Assembly (NCBI GenBank): GCA_963662155.1
Contig: OY759261.1
Span: 46,538,411 to 46,602,410, forward strand
Source: Lamellibrachia columna
Taxonomy: Eukaryota > Annelida > Polychaeta > Sabellida > Siboglinidae
Length of the DNA: 64,000 bases
Direction of reading: 5' to 3'
Each line of letters starts with the position of its first letter. The first letter of the stretch is position 1. Positions 9,351 to 23,256 of this stretch are shown one piece after another. Under the pieces are notes generated by a model that saw only the letters and a program-made list of their open reading frames with translations, ran no database searches and was not told the DNA's origin. The translations under genes were made by a program, and so were the position numbers.

Positions 9351-10860
9351 TCATTAGCGGTGGGCGATATTAGAGGCCTTTTACTTTGATCTTTTGATGC
9401 CCTAGATAAGAGGTCCCAAAAACCTCTGCTAACTACTCAGGGACCACACCGCCACAGACATCATTACAAGACCAGTAATGACGTCATTACAACATCCATA
9501 CGGTTGCCTATGGCGTGAATAGGATACTAAAAATGCAAACTGAATTTCACACTGTGTAGGCTAGGAGATAGCGAGCGCTTATGATTATTTATTATCGACC
9601 TTTCCTTATGTATTTTTGAATTGTATAATCAGTATTGAACGTGTCGGTCCACCCGCGGAGGTCTGGAAAATAAGTGGTCACACTGAAGTAGTTGGACAAA
9701 TCGGTGTCACTGAATGGTTTGATATATACTCAGGAAGTTTGACTTCGAAGAACACAATTGTCCCTCTAGTTTTCAGATTCAAAGTCTGTCACACGTGGCA
9801 ATCCGAGACCACCTTCAAGAAAGTCATGTGTGGCTGAGTTAGGAAGACACTAACTTGGTCACCAAGCAGTGTGCCCATCTTTACTATGTTTAATTGTCAC
9901 TCATTTGTTATCACTTATTTCTTATTCTAGTATATTCTAAAAGTAATCATATTGGAATAGTTTCTAAAAAAAACTTTTAATATTCTACGAATAGCTAGTA
10001 GAGCCTAACCGATAATTTTTTTGGTGATAGCCTTGAGTTTCACATAATACTAATTAGTAATCTAACAACACAACACGTTCGGCATAATCTGTATTACAAC
10101 TGTACTTACAAAATACTACATTTAAAATCCCATTTTCTAGTCTAATTCATTCTACATGCTGAAACTGTAGTTGCACAATATATAAAACTGTAGTTTGGCC
10201 TGTGCAACTTTGAGACGTAAACGCTCTATTGATAGCACCTTGTGATCGACTGTCGAAGACGGTCAGGTTTAGAGAGCCCACGCCGGCCAAGCATAATGTC
10301 GGAAGACAGCGACTACGCCACCCCCACTGCACGTAGCGGCACTTCAGCGCCACCGCTCTCACTCGGGCCGCTTAGGCTCGTATTGACCTCGTATTGCACT
10401 AACGGACATGAGCCAGACGGCATCCGTCCAACAACTGACCACAACGGACTGACCAAACGGAACTAATTAAACTAAACGATGGACGATGAAAGTCATATTC
10501 GACGGAAAGGCTGATGGCGACACATGCTCACAATGACATATAGCATAGGTGTACTTTGATTTGGTCCTGTGCAATGTTGTCTTCCTTATTGGTCCTTGTT
10601 TTGCCCTCTATTACATTCAGTTCCTACAGTTTATATTCCATATTCCAACAGTATATATCTCTACAGTATATACTTATATTATAGTCAACTCCTATAGTTT
10701 ATATTCCAGAAAACGAAGGAACTATAAAAAATACAGATTGCGGACCAGCTTTTTCAGCACGCATCAATGCACATGGTTTGTTACGGCACATGACCTGATC
10801 CGACGAAGTAAGCGCTACCTGTCATTGCCGTGTGAACGCACAAGGGAACAGTTACACGGC
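9351..10860. other. No recognised gene
   Basis: AT-rich anonymous sequence. Short open frames at 9616-9837, 10242-10466 and 10549-11040 show no family motif I recognise. Confidence 0.5.
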
Positions 10861-10864
10861 GTCT

Positions 10865-11965
10865 TACAGAATGTATTGCCATCCCAAACAACAAGTTCCA
10901 GATGGCAAGTGGACAAGGAAGCCATTGGCTTATCGAGAGTCCAACAATTTTCTCATCAATGTGTAGCCCGTCCTTATCAAATATCTGTCAATTCTATTTT
11001 TAAACATATTCACACTACTAGCATTAACACAATCATTTAGCAGTTTATTCCATTCATTTATCACCTTCTGTGAGAAAGAGTACTTTCTCATGTCCAACCT
11101 ACACTGCTCCTTAACTAATGCTGCTTTGTGTCCTCTGGTTCTACTGCCATCTTTAAGTTTGAAGAACATATTCCTATCAACATCCTCATAACCATTTACT
11201 ATTTTAAACACTTCTATTTGGTCTCCTCTTAGTCTCCTGGTCTATGGTGTTGTCAAAGCACATTGTAATAAGCTACTTTCGTAACTAAGGTCTCTCAATT
11301 CTGGAATCGTCTTAGTTGCTCTTCGTTGTATTCTTTCTAGCTTGTCTATGTCCGTTTTACGATATTGCCTCCATGCTTGAATACAATATTCCAAATGTGG
11401 TCTAACTATTGCTTTGTACATGGGTACAATTAGCTGCTTCTCCTTATACATGTTAGTTCTCCTAATTAGCCCTAGAATTTGATTTCCTTTCGAAGCAGCA
11501 ATCCCACATTGCTCTGAAACTTTCATGTCAGCACTAAATGTTACTCCTAAGTCCTTTTCTTGTGTGGTTCTACCTAGTACAGATTCCCCCATCTTATATT
11601 CTTCGTCCATGTTTCCATGTCCTATGTGTATTCATTTACACTTCCCAAAATTTAATAACATTTGCCATTTTCCTGACCATTTAACTAATTTATCTAGATC
11701 ATCCTGTAAACTTTGTTTATCTGTATCATTAGTAACCTTTCTGAATACTTTTGTGTCATCTGCACATTTTAGTACTTTACTAGACATGTCATCATCCAAA
11801 TCATTTATATATATTAAAAACAGTATAGGGCCTAATATTGATCCATGTGGTACCCCACTCGTACTACGACCTCTATCGGTGTATTTACTGCGCGTTCATT
11901 GTGGTGTAACTTCCTGCATGAAATTGCAGTGCTGCGAATGATCGATTGATCAAATGTGGTCGTCA
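10865..11965 (-). pseudogene. CR1-type non-LTR retrotransposon, 3' half of reverse transcriptase, decayed
   Basis: Read on the minus strand from about 11960, the fragment gives GSILGPILFLIYINDLDDDM, then the catalytic box as CADD (FADD/YADD expected), then a thumb and C-terminal region including PHLEYCIQAW, KLERIQRRATK and IPELRDLSYE, and a 3' end with GYEDVDRNMFFKLKDGSRTR. Stops and frameshifts near 11635 and 11225 break the frame, so it is dead. It ends in a short 3' UTR near 10865. Two further fragments of the same family lie at 41280-41540 and 42905-43400. The family copies itself by target-primed reverse transcription and is typically 5'-truncated, as here. Confidence 0.88.
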
Positions 11966-12230
11966 ATCCTAATTCAGATATGTGCATTTGTTAAATGCTG
12001 TTGCCAACACGAAGGCGTAACCGGAAAGAAATTACACGTGTTGCACGCGCATAGGTCGTAGTACTTTACCAGTATTAAGAGTTTTGCCCGCCGCTGAGCG
12101 CTCACAGGTTACTTCTCCAAACAACCCATTAATGGGTCAATGCAGGAATTTATGGATGTGTGTGCATGCATCCCGGGGGGATACTGCACAAAGCGGTGGG
12201 GTGTGCCACTAGAGCCCCATGGAGCACATG

Positions 12231-12233
<3 letters not shown>

Positions 12234-12324
<91 letters not shown>
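12234..12324. repeat. (GA)n microsatellite
   Basis: Perfect GA dinucleotide run of about 90 bp. Arg-Glu repeat frames across it are artefacts. Confidence 0.98.
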
Positions 12325-13143
<819 letters not shown>

Positions 13144-13198
13144 TAAAAAATCCTACCCATTTTACTCACAGCCTACTCGCATATAGACACTCTCCAAT

Positions 13199-13355
<157 letters not shown>

Positions 13356-13361
13356 CGAATT

Positions 13362-13446
13362 TGTCCAGACTTCGAGAGCAAGAGGAGTCGAACCAGGGTT
13401 CTCGCAATTGACAGTCCGATGTTCAAACCGCCACGCCACCGCATAA
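13362..13446 (-). repeat. tRNA-derived SINE-like fragment
   Basis: On the minus strand a GTGGCGTGGCGG box-A-like segment is followed 30-40 bases later by GGTTCGACTCC, a near-perfect RNA polymerase III B box, with CTGTCAA as a possible anticodon loop between them. Acceptor-stem complementarity is not visible, so a functional tRNA is unlikely. The AACATCGGACT segment recurs in the repeats at about 27690 and 32490. Confidence 0.5.
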
Positions 13447-13761
13447 AAAATGGTTTTAGATAAGTTTGATTAGCCAACGTATAAGTAATCCATTGTATTC
13501 ATGCAAGGCACGATGAACTCGTGCATGACGAGATAACACCATCAAAGTACGTATGGACTGTATTCTTGTCCACACTGCTATGAATACAGGGGACAGTCGC
13601 GATAAGACTCCAAGTGAAAAAGATTGCTATGTTTCATAACAACATATGATGGTATCAGTGTGATTATGGCACAAGCAAGCATAACAACGCATTCTTACAA
13701 CTATGTATATATAGGCCTACATGTGTGGGTTACATCTCAAAACTGTTTCAAATATCAAGTA

Positions 13762-14656
<895 letters not shown>

Positions 14657-14698
14657 TTTACAAAGTCAAAGCGATTCATTTCCAGCAGACATATTCAT

Positions 14699-15055
14699 TC
14701 ATACACAAACTGTGCACTGCAGATATGCGCTCGAATGGGAAGCAGCAGCACAGTGTTTAAAACGCCGACACCTCAATCGAGGAAAACCCTCTTGCTGCAG
14801 TTTCGAAACTGTGTCAATTTCGATCACTCTACGTTGCCTCAGTTCTCTCAGGTGCATAAATGCATCGGTAGCGTTTTGTCTTATTGTAAGCAAACCAACT
14901 AACGAACTATCTCACACACTCACTCACTCACTAACTCACACACCCACCGACTCAATCACTTCTTCACTTCTTCACTCATTCACTCACCCACCAATCCACC
15001 CACCCACCGACCCACCCACTTCCTTGGCTCTTGACAGCCACGGCAATATAATCGT
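14699..15055 (-). repeat. Repeat module: conserved peptide-like segment plus GAGT-type tract (copy 1)
   Basis: On the minus strand a degenerate GAGT/GGGT tract (complement of 14920-15040) is followed by a segment reading [17 protein letters not shown]. The same order and a near-identical segment (LTIKQNATDALMQLREL) occur on the plus strand at 16896-17290. Two copies of one repeat therefore lie in opposite orientation about 2 kb apart. The peptide frame stays open for 64 residues here but hits a stop shortly afterwards in the other copy. Function unknown. Confidence 0.6.
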
Positions 15056-15088
15056 GTTGACATTCTGAGGACGTAAATGTTTCAATCA

Positions 15089-15312
15089 GTGTTTACGCAT
15101 ACATGTCCAACCACGTACTAACTCACTATCCCGCCGACTGACTTTTTCACTTCGTCTCTGACTGACCCACCCATCAAACCACCCACCCACTTATATACCT
15201 CAGTGTTTACGCATACATGTCCAACCACGTACTAACTCACTATCCCGCCGACTGACTTGTTCACTTCGTCTCTGACTGACCCACCCATCAAACCACCCAC
15301 CCACTTATATAC
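15089..15312. repeat. 112-bp tandem duplication
   Basis: The segment starting CAGTGTTTACGCATACATG at 15089 is repeated at 15201 with only a base or so changed. Confidence 0.93.
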
Positions 15313-15599
15313 CTCGGCAATATAATCGTATTATATTTTAAGGAAGTTTAGTCAAAATGTTTCCATCAATTTTTACCCATACATGTACAACCACGTATCA
15401 TTTCCGCCAATTGTTGTTAGAAATGCACACTTTAACTACCAGTCATCCTCCCAAGCCAGCTAATAGCTGTTGCGTAGATATGTACCCCTATGTGATTTAT
15501 GACGTCATTCACCGGACTTAGTTCGAATTTGTAAAGTGGGACTACCTACAAAGTGGTGCATAGCTAGAGATCTGGACTGGTTTCCTACATATTGGAACT

Positions 15600-16640
<1,041 letters not shown>

Positions 16641-16674
16641 TATATGTAAATACCTATACGTACGTACGTATGTT

Positions 16675-16784
<110 letters not shown>

Positions 16785-16895
16785 AATTTACACAGCAACT
16801 GAAAGTTCCACATTTCAACAGGTCAATCTGTCAGGGGTATTAATATTAATGTAGTCAGAAGCCTCTGGTGGCAAGGATGGGTGCAGGGTGCAAGG

Positions 16896-17290
16896 ATGAG
16901 TGAGTGAGTGAGTGAGTGAGTGAGTGAGTGAGTGAGTGAGTGAGTGAGTGAGTGAGTGAGTGAGTGAGTGAGTGAGTGAGTGAGGGAGGGTGGGTGGGTG
17001 GGTGGGTGGGTGGGTGGGTGAGTGAGTGAGTGAGTGAGTGAGTGAGTGAGTGAGTGAGTGAGTGAGTGAGTGAATGAGTGAATGAGTGAATGAGTGAATG
17101 AGTGAATGAGTGAATCAGTCAGTCGGTCAGTCGATGAGGAAGTGAAAAAGTGAGTGACTCGGTGGATGGGCGATGGGTGAGTAAATTAGTTAATTAGCTT
17201 GTTTGTTTGTTTGTTAGTTTGCTTACAATCAAACAAAACGCTACCGATGCATTGATGCAGCTGAGAGAACTGGAGGAATTATCTTGCTGC
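16896..17290 (+). repeat. (GAGT)n/(GGGT)n microsatellite plus conserved module (copy 2)
   Basis: GAGT units (16897-16984), GGGT units (about 16985-17021), GAGT again, drifting into GAAT. After a transition rich in GTTTGTTT comes the segment reading LTIKQNATDALMQLREL (17223-17275), which is the inverted partner of the module at 14699-15055. Confidence 0.85.
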
Positions 17291-17457
17291 TCTTAAAAGT
17301 GCAGCAAGAGAACAACTGTATACCTCTCTGTGGGGGCAAGTATTTAGTTCTTATCCAAATCAGGTTGTGAGTACCTATTTTGTCAAAAAATATACATTAA
17401 AATAACAATGTAACTGTAACCGTATTAAATGATGTGTTTGTTATTTTGTATCAGGTG

Positions 17458-17790
17458 CAAGGTGTGACGGTCGACCAGCTCTGCTATTCAAGAATGTTTG
17501 CAAACGAGATATCACATCTGCTCAGATCAGCATCAAATATGCTGCAGGAGACCGCAACAACTGGCGACAGGCTGTGCGGAGTGGTATCAGGAAGGCAGAA
17601 GACAGAATAAACGAACTGTGGACACAGAAGCGAGAGCGTCGGAGAGAAAGGCCATCGACTATGATGTCTCTACATCAAACTGTTTACATATGTACCATAT
17701 GTAACAAAGACTGCCACTCAAAAAACGGACTTCTTTATCGCAGCACATGTTGTGCGAAACACTTTTTTCACCTACGGCGCAGCTCCATTA
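17458..17790 (+). pseudogene. C-terminal end of a LINE ORF2 with a terminal zinc finger
   Basis: One frame reads KNVCKRDITSAQISIKYAAG, then RNNWRQAVRSGIRKAEDRIN, then a basic linker KRERRRERP, then CTICNKDCHSKNGLL ending in CC-x-x-H. A short basic helix followed by a C2HC finger is the usual extreme C-terminus of several animal LINE reverse transcriptases. No RT domain precedes it, so this is a 5'-truncated remnant. The start is set by loss of similarity, not by a start codon. Confidence 0.7.
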
Positions 17791-17829
17791 TATTTCGAGA
17801 TAGGCAGTTGACAATGATTACAAATAGCT

Positions 17830-18050
17830 CTTAACAACCACCCAAATTATAAATAAAGTTCTTTACATTTTATGATTTGCCATTTCGTTGTTTACGACCG
17901 ATGTGTACTCCACATTGTGTCTTAAGAGATATCAATTTACTGTTACCTTAACTGTTCAGAACAATTGGACATATTTTGCCCCGTATTTAAATAAACCACT
18001 ACAGTTACATAATGAAATATTTGTCAATTTATAAATGTTTTCCGATATAT
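17830..18050. other. No recognised gene
   Basis: AT-rich sequence, with AATAAA near 17855 that could be the LINE 3' end. Confidence 0.4.
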
Positions 18051-18052
18051 AA

Positions 18053-18262
18053 AGTGAGGGGTGGGGTGGCAGGAAGTGAGAGGTGGCAGGTTGGCCAGTC
18101 GTAAAACTGGTGGGAGGTTGACCTCAACAATACGGGGAGGTGATATTGGTGGGAGGTGGACTCTCAAAACTGGCGGGAGGTTGGCCACCAAAACAGCTGG
18201 AAGGTGGGAGGCTTGCCCCACAAAACAGCAATGTGGGAGATGGGAGGTTGAGACCCCTGCCA
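18053..18262 (+). repeat. Dispersed minisatellite-bearing repeat, copy 1
   Basis: Runs of about 30 bp sharing GGTGGGAGGTTG and AAAACTGG, ending in GGGAGGTTGAGACCCCTGCC. Related blocks lie at 20163-20402 (opposite strand) and 44274-44474 (same strand). The G-rich strand has repeated GG/GGG runs. Confidence 0.75.
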
Positions 18263-19390
18263 CACAAGCCTTAAAGTGTTATGCACTGTGGAAATTTTAA
18301 CGGCTGGGCGTGCTGTCATCTGGTGTTCTTTTGGGAAACTGAGCACCCCTTTTCCGAGTTTGGATCCGCCTATGATCTCATGCATCTTTCTCAACACAAC
18401 TTCGCAACTCTGGTACAACATCTTAAAATGTGCAATGTAGGAATGTATCTTACAGCTGTAAGAATTACGCCTTACGGGTAAATCGTAAGTGTTACCTTTC
18501 TTCTAGTGTAGCGTACTTTCGTTATCACTTGCATTGTTATTGGCTATAATTATATCTCTCCACAAACGGTCTTACCTTTCTTTTACTGATATTTCTGCAT
18601 TCTTACTTCCCCCTGTTACGGCTTCCTTCCATCTATTACGAAACCATGAGCCATCGCGGCGAAGCTCCGGTCGGATTGGCACAGCACGGTTTTATCACAG
18701 GTTGGTTATCACCGTGGTTATAATTGGGGAATACAAATCGTGAATCCACAGTGGCGCCGCACTGTGGGTTTAGTCTAGTCTCGCTTATCCGACTCTCGCT
18801 CGGCTTCGTGAGCCCGCCGAGAAGAGAGTCTGGCAACACACAGAAAAATGTTTTGACTGTTACCGTCGTCAGGTGGCACCACTGGTATACGCAAAAATTA
18901 TGGCGTCATCAATCGTTGAAGTAATCTGACGTATTGCTGCGTTTTCATGATCTTGTGATCTTATCTTATATTTTTCTGGATAGTTCATAGTCTTTTTTTA
19001 GACAGGATAGTGTCAAATGGAGACGCCAATAAAGGTGCACAGACGCGGAGTGACTATATAAAGAGCCGATTTGTGCGTTGCATGTAAGTGACAATCTAAA
19101 GTATATTACAAAAAAATATCAAAATTGTTCTATAATCATTTAAACAATTCTGTGTGATAAAGTATGCTATGCAGTTTATAACCCTTTTTGAATTTTTTCA
19201 ATATGTATTATTTGCGAAGTTATTCAATTTTTTAGTGTCATAAAAAGGGGCATTTTGTTTATAATAGGAATAGAGTCCATTTCTTGTGATCTGGATGTTT
19301 GTGGGCTGCAACTGCCACTGAATGCAAGGGCAAATGGCATAATGTGTACTAATGAAGATATTGAGGTGGAATAAAAAGTTTTAAGACCTT
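18263..19390. other. No recognised gene
   Basis: Unique sequence. A short hairpin CACAGTGGCGCCGCACTGTG lies near 18746. Nothing coding is recognisable. Confidence 0.45.
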
Positions 19391-19397
19391 AAAATGT

Positions 19398-19589
19398 TGA
19401 CCTAATAATGTATGAACTCGACATGACCTAGCAATGACCTACTTACTTGATCTACAATTACCACTGACCTATTTATGTTCAAAATGCCCTAATTAATTAA
19501 TTTTGTATGACATGAGATCAGTAAGTTGAGAGATGAGTGTAAGGTAGAATATTTATATACATTTTGACCTTAATACCCATTTTTGACCT
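19398..19589 (-). promoter_or_regulatory. Cluster of six nuclear-receptor half-sites including a DR5
   Basis: TGACCT (reverse of AGGTCA) occurs at 19398, 19424, 19435, 19465, 19565 and 19584, all in the same orientation within 192 bp. About 0.1 would be expected on both strands by chance in a stretch this size. The sites at 19424 and 19435 form TGACCT-N5-TGACCT, the DR5 arrangement of retinoic acid response elements. The candidate LRRFIP promoter is about 2.4 kb downstream. Binding is inferred. Confidence 0.45.
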
Positions 19590-19599
19590 AATTACGACC

Positions 19600-20150
19600 A
19601 TTAGGTGGTTGTACTAAACTAAAATTAATTAAAAAATAATTTTACTGAACTGACAATCGATTATTCGTGACAGTACAAATGCTGGATAAATCTATAGTAT
19701 GCCTCCCTCTACCACCCTGTAATTGACAAATATAAATTGCAAGACCATTTGGTCGGCAGATGGCGCCACGTATCCATGAATGTGCAGATATACTGGCTAG
19801 TTGCTGCGATTAATACATAATATATAACGAAAGAAGGAAGCATGCATGGTTTCCAAGGTTACATTTTCTATAAAATAGCTACCGAATGCATAAAATGGCC
19901 CCTTTATCTCCAGCATGAGAATTTCCTTCCTCCTAATTCTTTACCATCTTGGCACATGTTAAGACGGGCTGGATACGGGGAGTGAAAAGCAGACGTCGGA
20001 CACCGGTGCAATTCGCAGCGCTATTTGGCCCGCAGCAGTACCATAAAGCAGTAGTTGGTAATACTATTATGTAGTGGAATAAATGTGATGTAAATATAAT
20101 TAGGTAAAAATTACATACAGAGTTGTAGTAATTAATAATAATGGGCCGCA
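19600..20150. other. No recognised gene
   Basis: AT-rich unique sequence with no element recognised. Confidence 0.45.
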
Positions 20151-20162
20151 GAAGTGAGTGGT

Positions 20163-20402
20163 GTCATGCAGGAGTCTCAACCTTCCACCTGTTTTGCTTT
20201 TGGGGACACCCTCCACCCGATATGAGTGGGAGTGGCATGGGTCTCAACTTTCCACATCCCACCTGTTTTGAGGGCTGTATAATCTCCCATCTCCCACACA
20301 GTTTGTTGAGGGTCCACCTCAGACCTATTTTTGAGGCAAATTTCCTATCTCCCACCAATTTTTAGGTCAACCCTCCCATCTCCCGGACACACCTCTCCCC
20401 GC
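20163..20402 (-). repeat. Dispersed minisatellite-bearing repeat, copy 2 (inverted)
   Basis: Reverse-complement relative of 18053-18262: GGAGTCTCAACCTTCCACC, then repeated CCCACCTGTTTTG/CTCCCATCTCCC segments. Confidence 0.7.
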
Positions 20403-20568
20403 CAATCTCAGAAGTAAAGGATTACTGCCCACCATGCCCATGCTATGGCCAAGTCCCATGGCCATGCTCATTCCAGTGGCAAGTACCCTACTACTGCCAC
20501 TGCACTGCCCTGGGCTGGTGCTATTGTAAGAGCCGATGTCAATGAGGATCAGATTTCCATATAATCGG

Positions 20569-20705
20569 GTTAAAACAATGGTTTTCTTTCAGTTATTTTT
20601 AACCCCTTCGCTTTGACATATCTGTGCACAGTGGTTCATGACATCACCATGGCTAGACAAGATTACGTATTGCCAAGTTTGCTCAATTTGGCGCTATTCT
20701 GTATC
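20569..20705 (+). repeat. Direct repeat copy 1 (pairs with 21668-21810)
   Basis: GGTTAAAACAATGGTTTTCT through TTTGCTxAAxxTxGCGCTATT is repeated at 21668-21810 with roughly 10% differences, 1.1 kb apart. The family is not identified. Confidence 0.85.
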
Positions 20706-21667
20706 TTATCAACTAGAAGTATGAAAGCAGTCACATAAACAATAAAATTTGACAAACCTGACACATTGGAATTTACCCTAAATCCTGTTAAATGTGAAAA
20801 ATTTCCAATTTTTTTACAAAGTTATGCCATGTTTGGTTTAAAATCAAGCAATTATATGAATACTAATTTTAAAATAAACTCATTAGTATATTCAAAGGGT
20901 CAGTAAGCAGGCTTCATTGGTTCGCAGTGCTATGTAAATCTAGTGTACATTATCTATGATTTATCAAGTGTCAAAATCGACCTATAATTAAATTATGTGA
21001 CTGGTTTTCAGCTAATAATACGGGCAATGCATTGTTTAGACTTGGCTGTCAAACAAATAATAATGACTTGACAAGTAGGAGTGTTCCATAATGTGTCTAC
21101 ATATACACTGTGCCGCAACTTGATATAAAATTTGACACTTTCTGAAACAAAAAATTCCCTATTTGGGGTAAGACCACAGTTGACCTTCCTGTTTATTGTT
21201 TCACACAAATGTAGGGCGTATTAAATTGCGATATGTGAATTTTAAGAATTCATATGATGTGACATAAGTGCAATTAAGCAGGCATATTCACAGGTTTGTT
21301 TGTAGAAGCTATTGGCTGTGAAATGGTGCATTTTTTGAGAGTTTAACAGGCGGAGGAATTTATGGGAATTTTTCTGCTATGGGCCACGTGGGCGCATGAA
21401 TACAAGGCTATTTTTGTCAAAATTGATGGGCATCGCACGTCGGGGCGTTTTAAAAGAAGCTGGAGGTATGTGATTTTGATAAAACTTGGTCAGCATGTCA
21501 ATGAAATGATGGCAGTCGCTGTGAAAAAGTTTCAGAATTTTTAGTGGGCACGTTTTCTTATAATCTAACAAAACGTTAACATGGCCACCAATGCAATTTT
21601 CAACTGTGGTCTGACTCCTACTGGACTGACCCTGTCACTGGCACTGCCACTGGGGTTATCGTACGAT

Positions 21668-21810
21668 ATAACCAGGTTAAAACAATGGTTTTCTTTGAGT
21701 TATTTTTAATCCCTTCGCTTTGACATCTCTGTGCACAGTGGTTCATTGCATCACCACTGCTAGGCAAGATTACATATTGCCAAGTTTGCTAAAATGTTGC
21801 GCTATTTTGT
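21668..21810 (+). repeat. Direct repeat copy 2 (pairs with 20569-20705)
   Basis: Second copy, starting GGTTAAAACAATGGTTTTCT. It lies immediately upstream of the NRF-1 site of the LRRFIP promoter candidate. Confidence 0.85.
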
Positions 21811-21834
21811 CGTCGCTGTTAAACAAGTCTCTAG

Positions 21835-22220
21835 TCGACGAAGGTGCGCATGCGCATGAAGAGGAACTCCAACATCCGGGAACTTCAACCTTAATTTTCC
21901 CCACGATGAAAATTTAGAAGTCTGTGCAGTTCGGGGGTTCAGTAAGCCTCCGTAATCAACAAATGTAAACACTAATAACCGTATTATGCAGTGCCGTAGC
22001 AAATTCGATCGGCAAACTATACAATACCGCCAGCGAACTACTTCGACAACTTTGCGGTGAGTCAGAAATAACTTCGGAATACATGCACGGTGTGAAGTCT
22101 GAAGACGGATTCAGCCGCGACAAAGTTATCTGTTTTGATCGTAATGGACTGCTGTCACCCACTGGCGAACAACTGGTTCCAACATTAGGTAGACGTGGAT
22201 AACATAGTAGGCCGTGCAAA
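21835..22220 (+). promoter_or_regulatory. Candidate promoter and 5' UTR of the LRRFIP-like gene
   Basis: TGCGCATGCGCA (21845-21856) is a perfect NRF-1 palindrome, typical of TATA-less housekeeping promoters. The sequence between it and the first recognised start codon (22221) is less AT-rich than its surroundings. No TATA box was seen. Promoter identity is inferred from motif and position. Confidence 0.45.
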
Positions 22221-22339
22221 ATGTCTTCACCCGGGAGTAGCGGCAGGCGAAGGGTCGCCACGCGACAGTATTCGGCAGAGGACCAAGTCCAAGCCATGCT
22301 TGATCAAATCGCACAGCCAAAAGACTAAAGTGAAAAGAG
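22221..22339 (+). CDS. LRRFIP: LRRFIP-like gene, first coding exon (contains in-frame stop)
   Basis: From ATG 22221 the frame reads MSSPGSSGRRRVATRQ, then YSAEDQVQAMLDQIAQ. This resembles the N-terminus of LRRFIP1/2, where an (S/T)AED...(N/Q)IARE stretch precedes the AEARLA block found in the next exon. LRRFIP proteins are coiled-coil adaptors that bind Flightless-I and Dishevelled and act in Toll/Wnt signalling. A consensus donor GTGAGT starts at 22340, but TAA at 22326-22328 lies in frame before it. The 119-bp exon would also end in phase 2, while the next recognised exon starts in phase 0. So there is a lesion, a missing small exon or an unusual splice. Confidence 0.6.
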
Positions 22340-22503
22340 GTGAGTAAGCAATCATCACCCCCCCCCCCCATCACTGCCAGTAGCGATCAGTTTATTTATG
22401 TTCCACTTGTGGGTCTATACAATTAACCATGGCATTTTGACCTCCGTCCTCAGTTGATTTAGCCTATCGCAAATCAAGTTTGGGGATGTTCAAATCTGTA
22501 ATG

Positions 22504-23256
22504 TGTGACGGTCCCGGATGGTTCAACCCATGACGGATTCTGCCCACCCCAATGGATGGTTCGGTCTAGTCAATTCGGCCCAAGCAGATGGATGGTTCGG
22601 CCCACTTCACTGTCGCAATTGAATTCAGCCCACTCTAGTAGCGGAAATCTAAGAATAGTCATTTCGGCCCACGGCCTGAATCAATAAGAAAGTAAACAAT
22701 GATTGTGCACAGAAACATACGCTCACATGCTAATATAATAATAATCTAGAACTACTAATTTTAGAGAATTGTAGCACAATGTGCGTGTGTGTTTTCAATC
22801 TATCTGGCGTTGTGTTGTTGGACTGCATAAACCAATCTTTTGGGATGACTGATGGTTGCGTTTGAATATTGTTTTCGATATTTCAGACAAAGGTTAAATG
22901 TGTAATAGCACTGTAAATATATACTGTATTATATATATTTTTGATTAATATTGACTTTACAATTTAACGTTGTCATCTGACCGACTAGTATTGGTATTAT
23001 TTGATTATTAAACACAATTACTGCCTAATGTTGTTTGTATATTCATTTGTATATATGTATTAATAATGATATATGTGTTTATTAAAAAAATAGTTACAAT
23101 TCGTTAGTCGTTTCGGCCACGAAGCCCGCTGACACTGGTTGCATGCACAGATGGTTCAGCCCATGCGAGCAAAAACACTTCACCAGTTGCGCCATTGGAT
23201 GGTTTGGCCCATTGGCCGAACCCGTTATGGGCCGAAACATCCGACACCCGTGTGTG
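22504..23256. mobile_element. Candidate non-autonomous DNA element with related terminal sequences
   Basis: The left end GTGACGGTCCCGGATGGTTC and the inverted right end (reverse of GGGCCGAAACATCCGACACC) are similar imperfect terminal inverted repeats. GGATGGTTCGGCCCA-type motifs recur near both ends (22510, 22553, 22588, 23150, 23196). No transposase frame or clean target duplication was found, so the superfamily is unassigned. Confidence 0.45.

Noticed and set aside
13362..13446. Functional tRNA gene
   Set aside because: The B box is good, but the acceptor and anticodon stems do not pair, and relatives of the segment occur in repeats.
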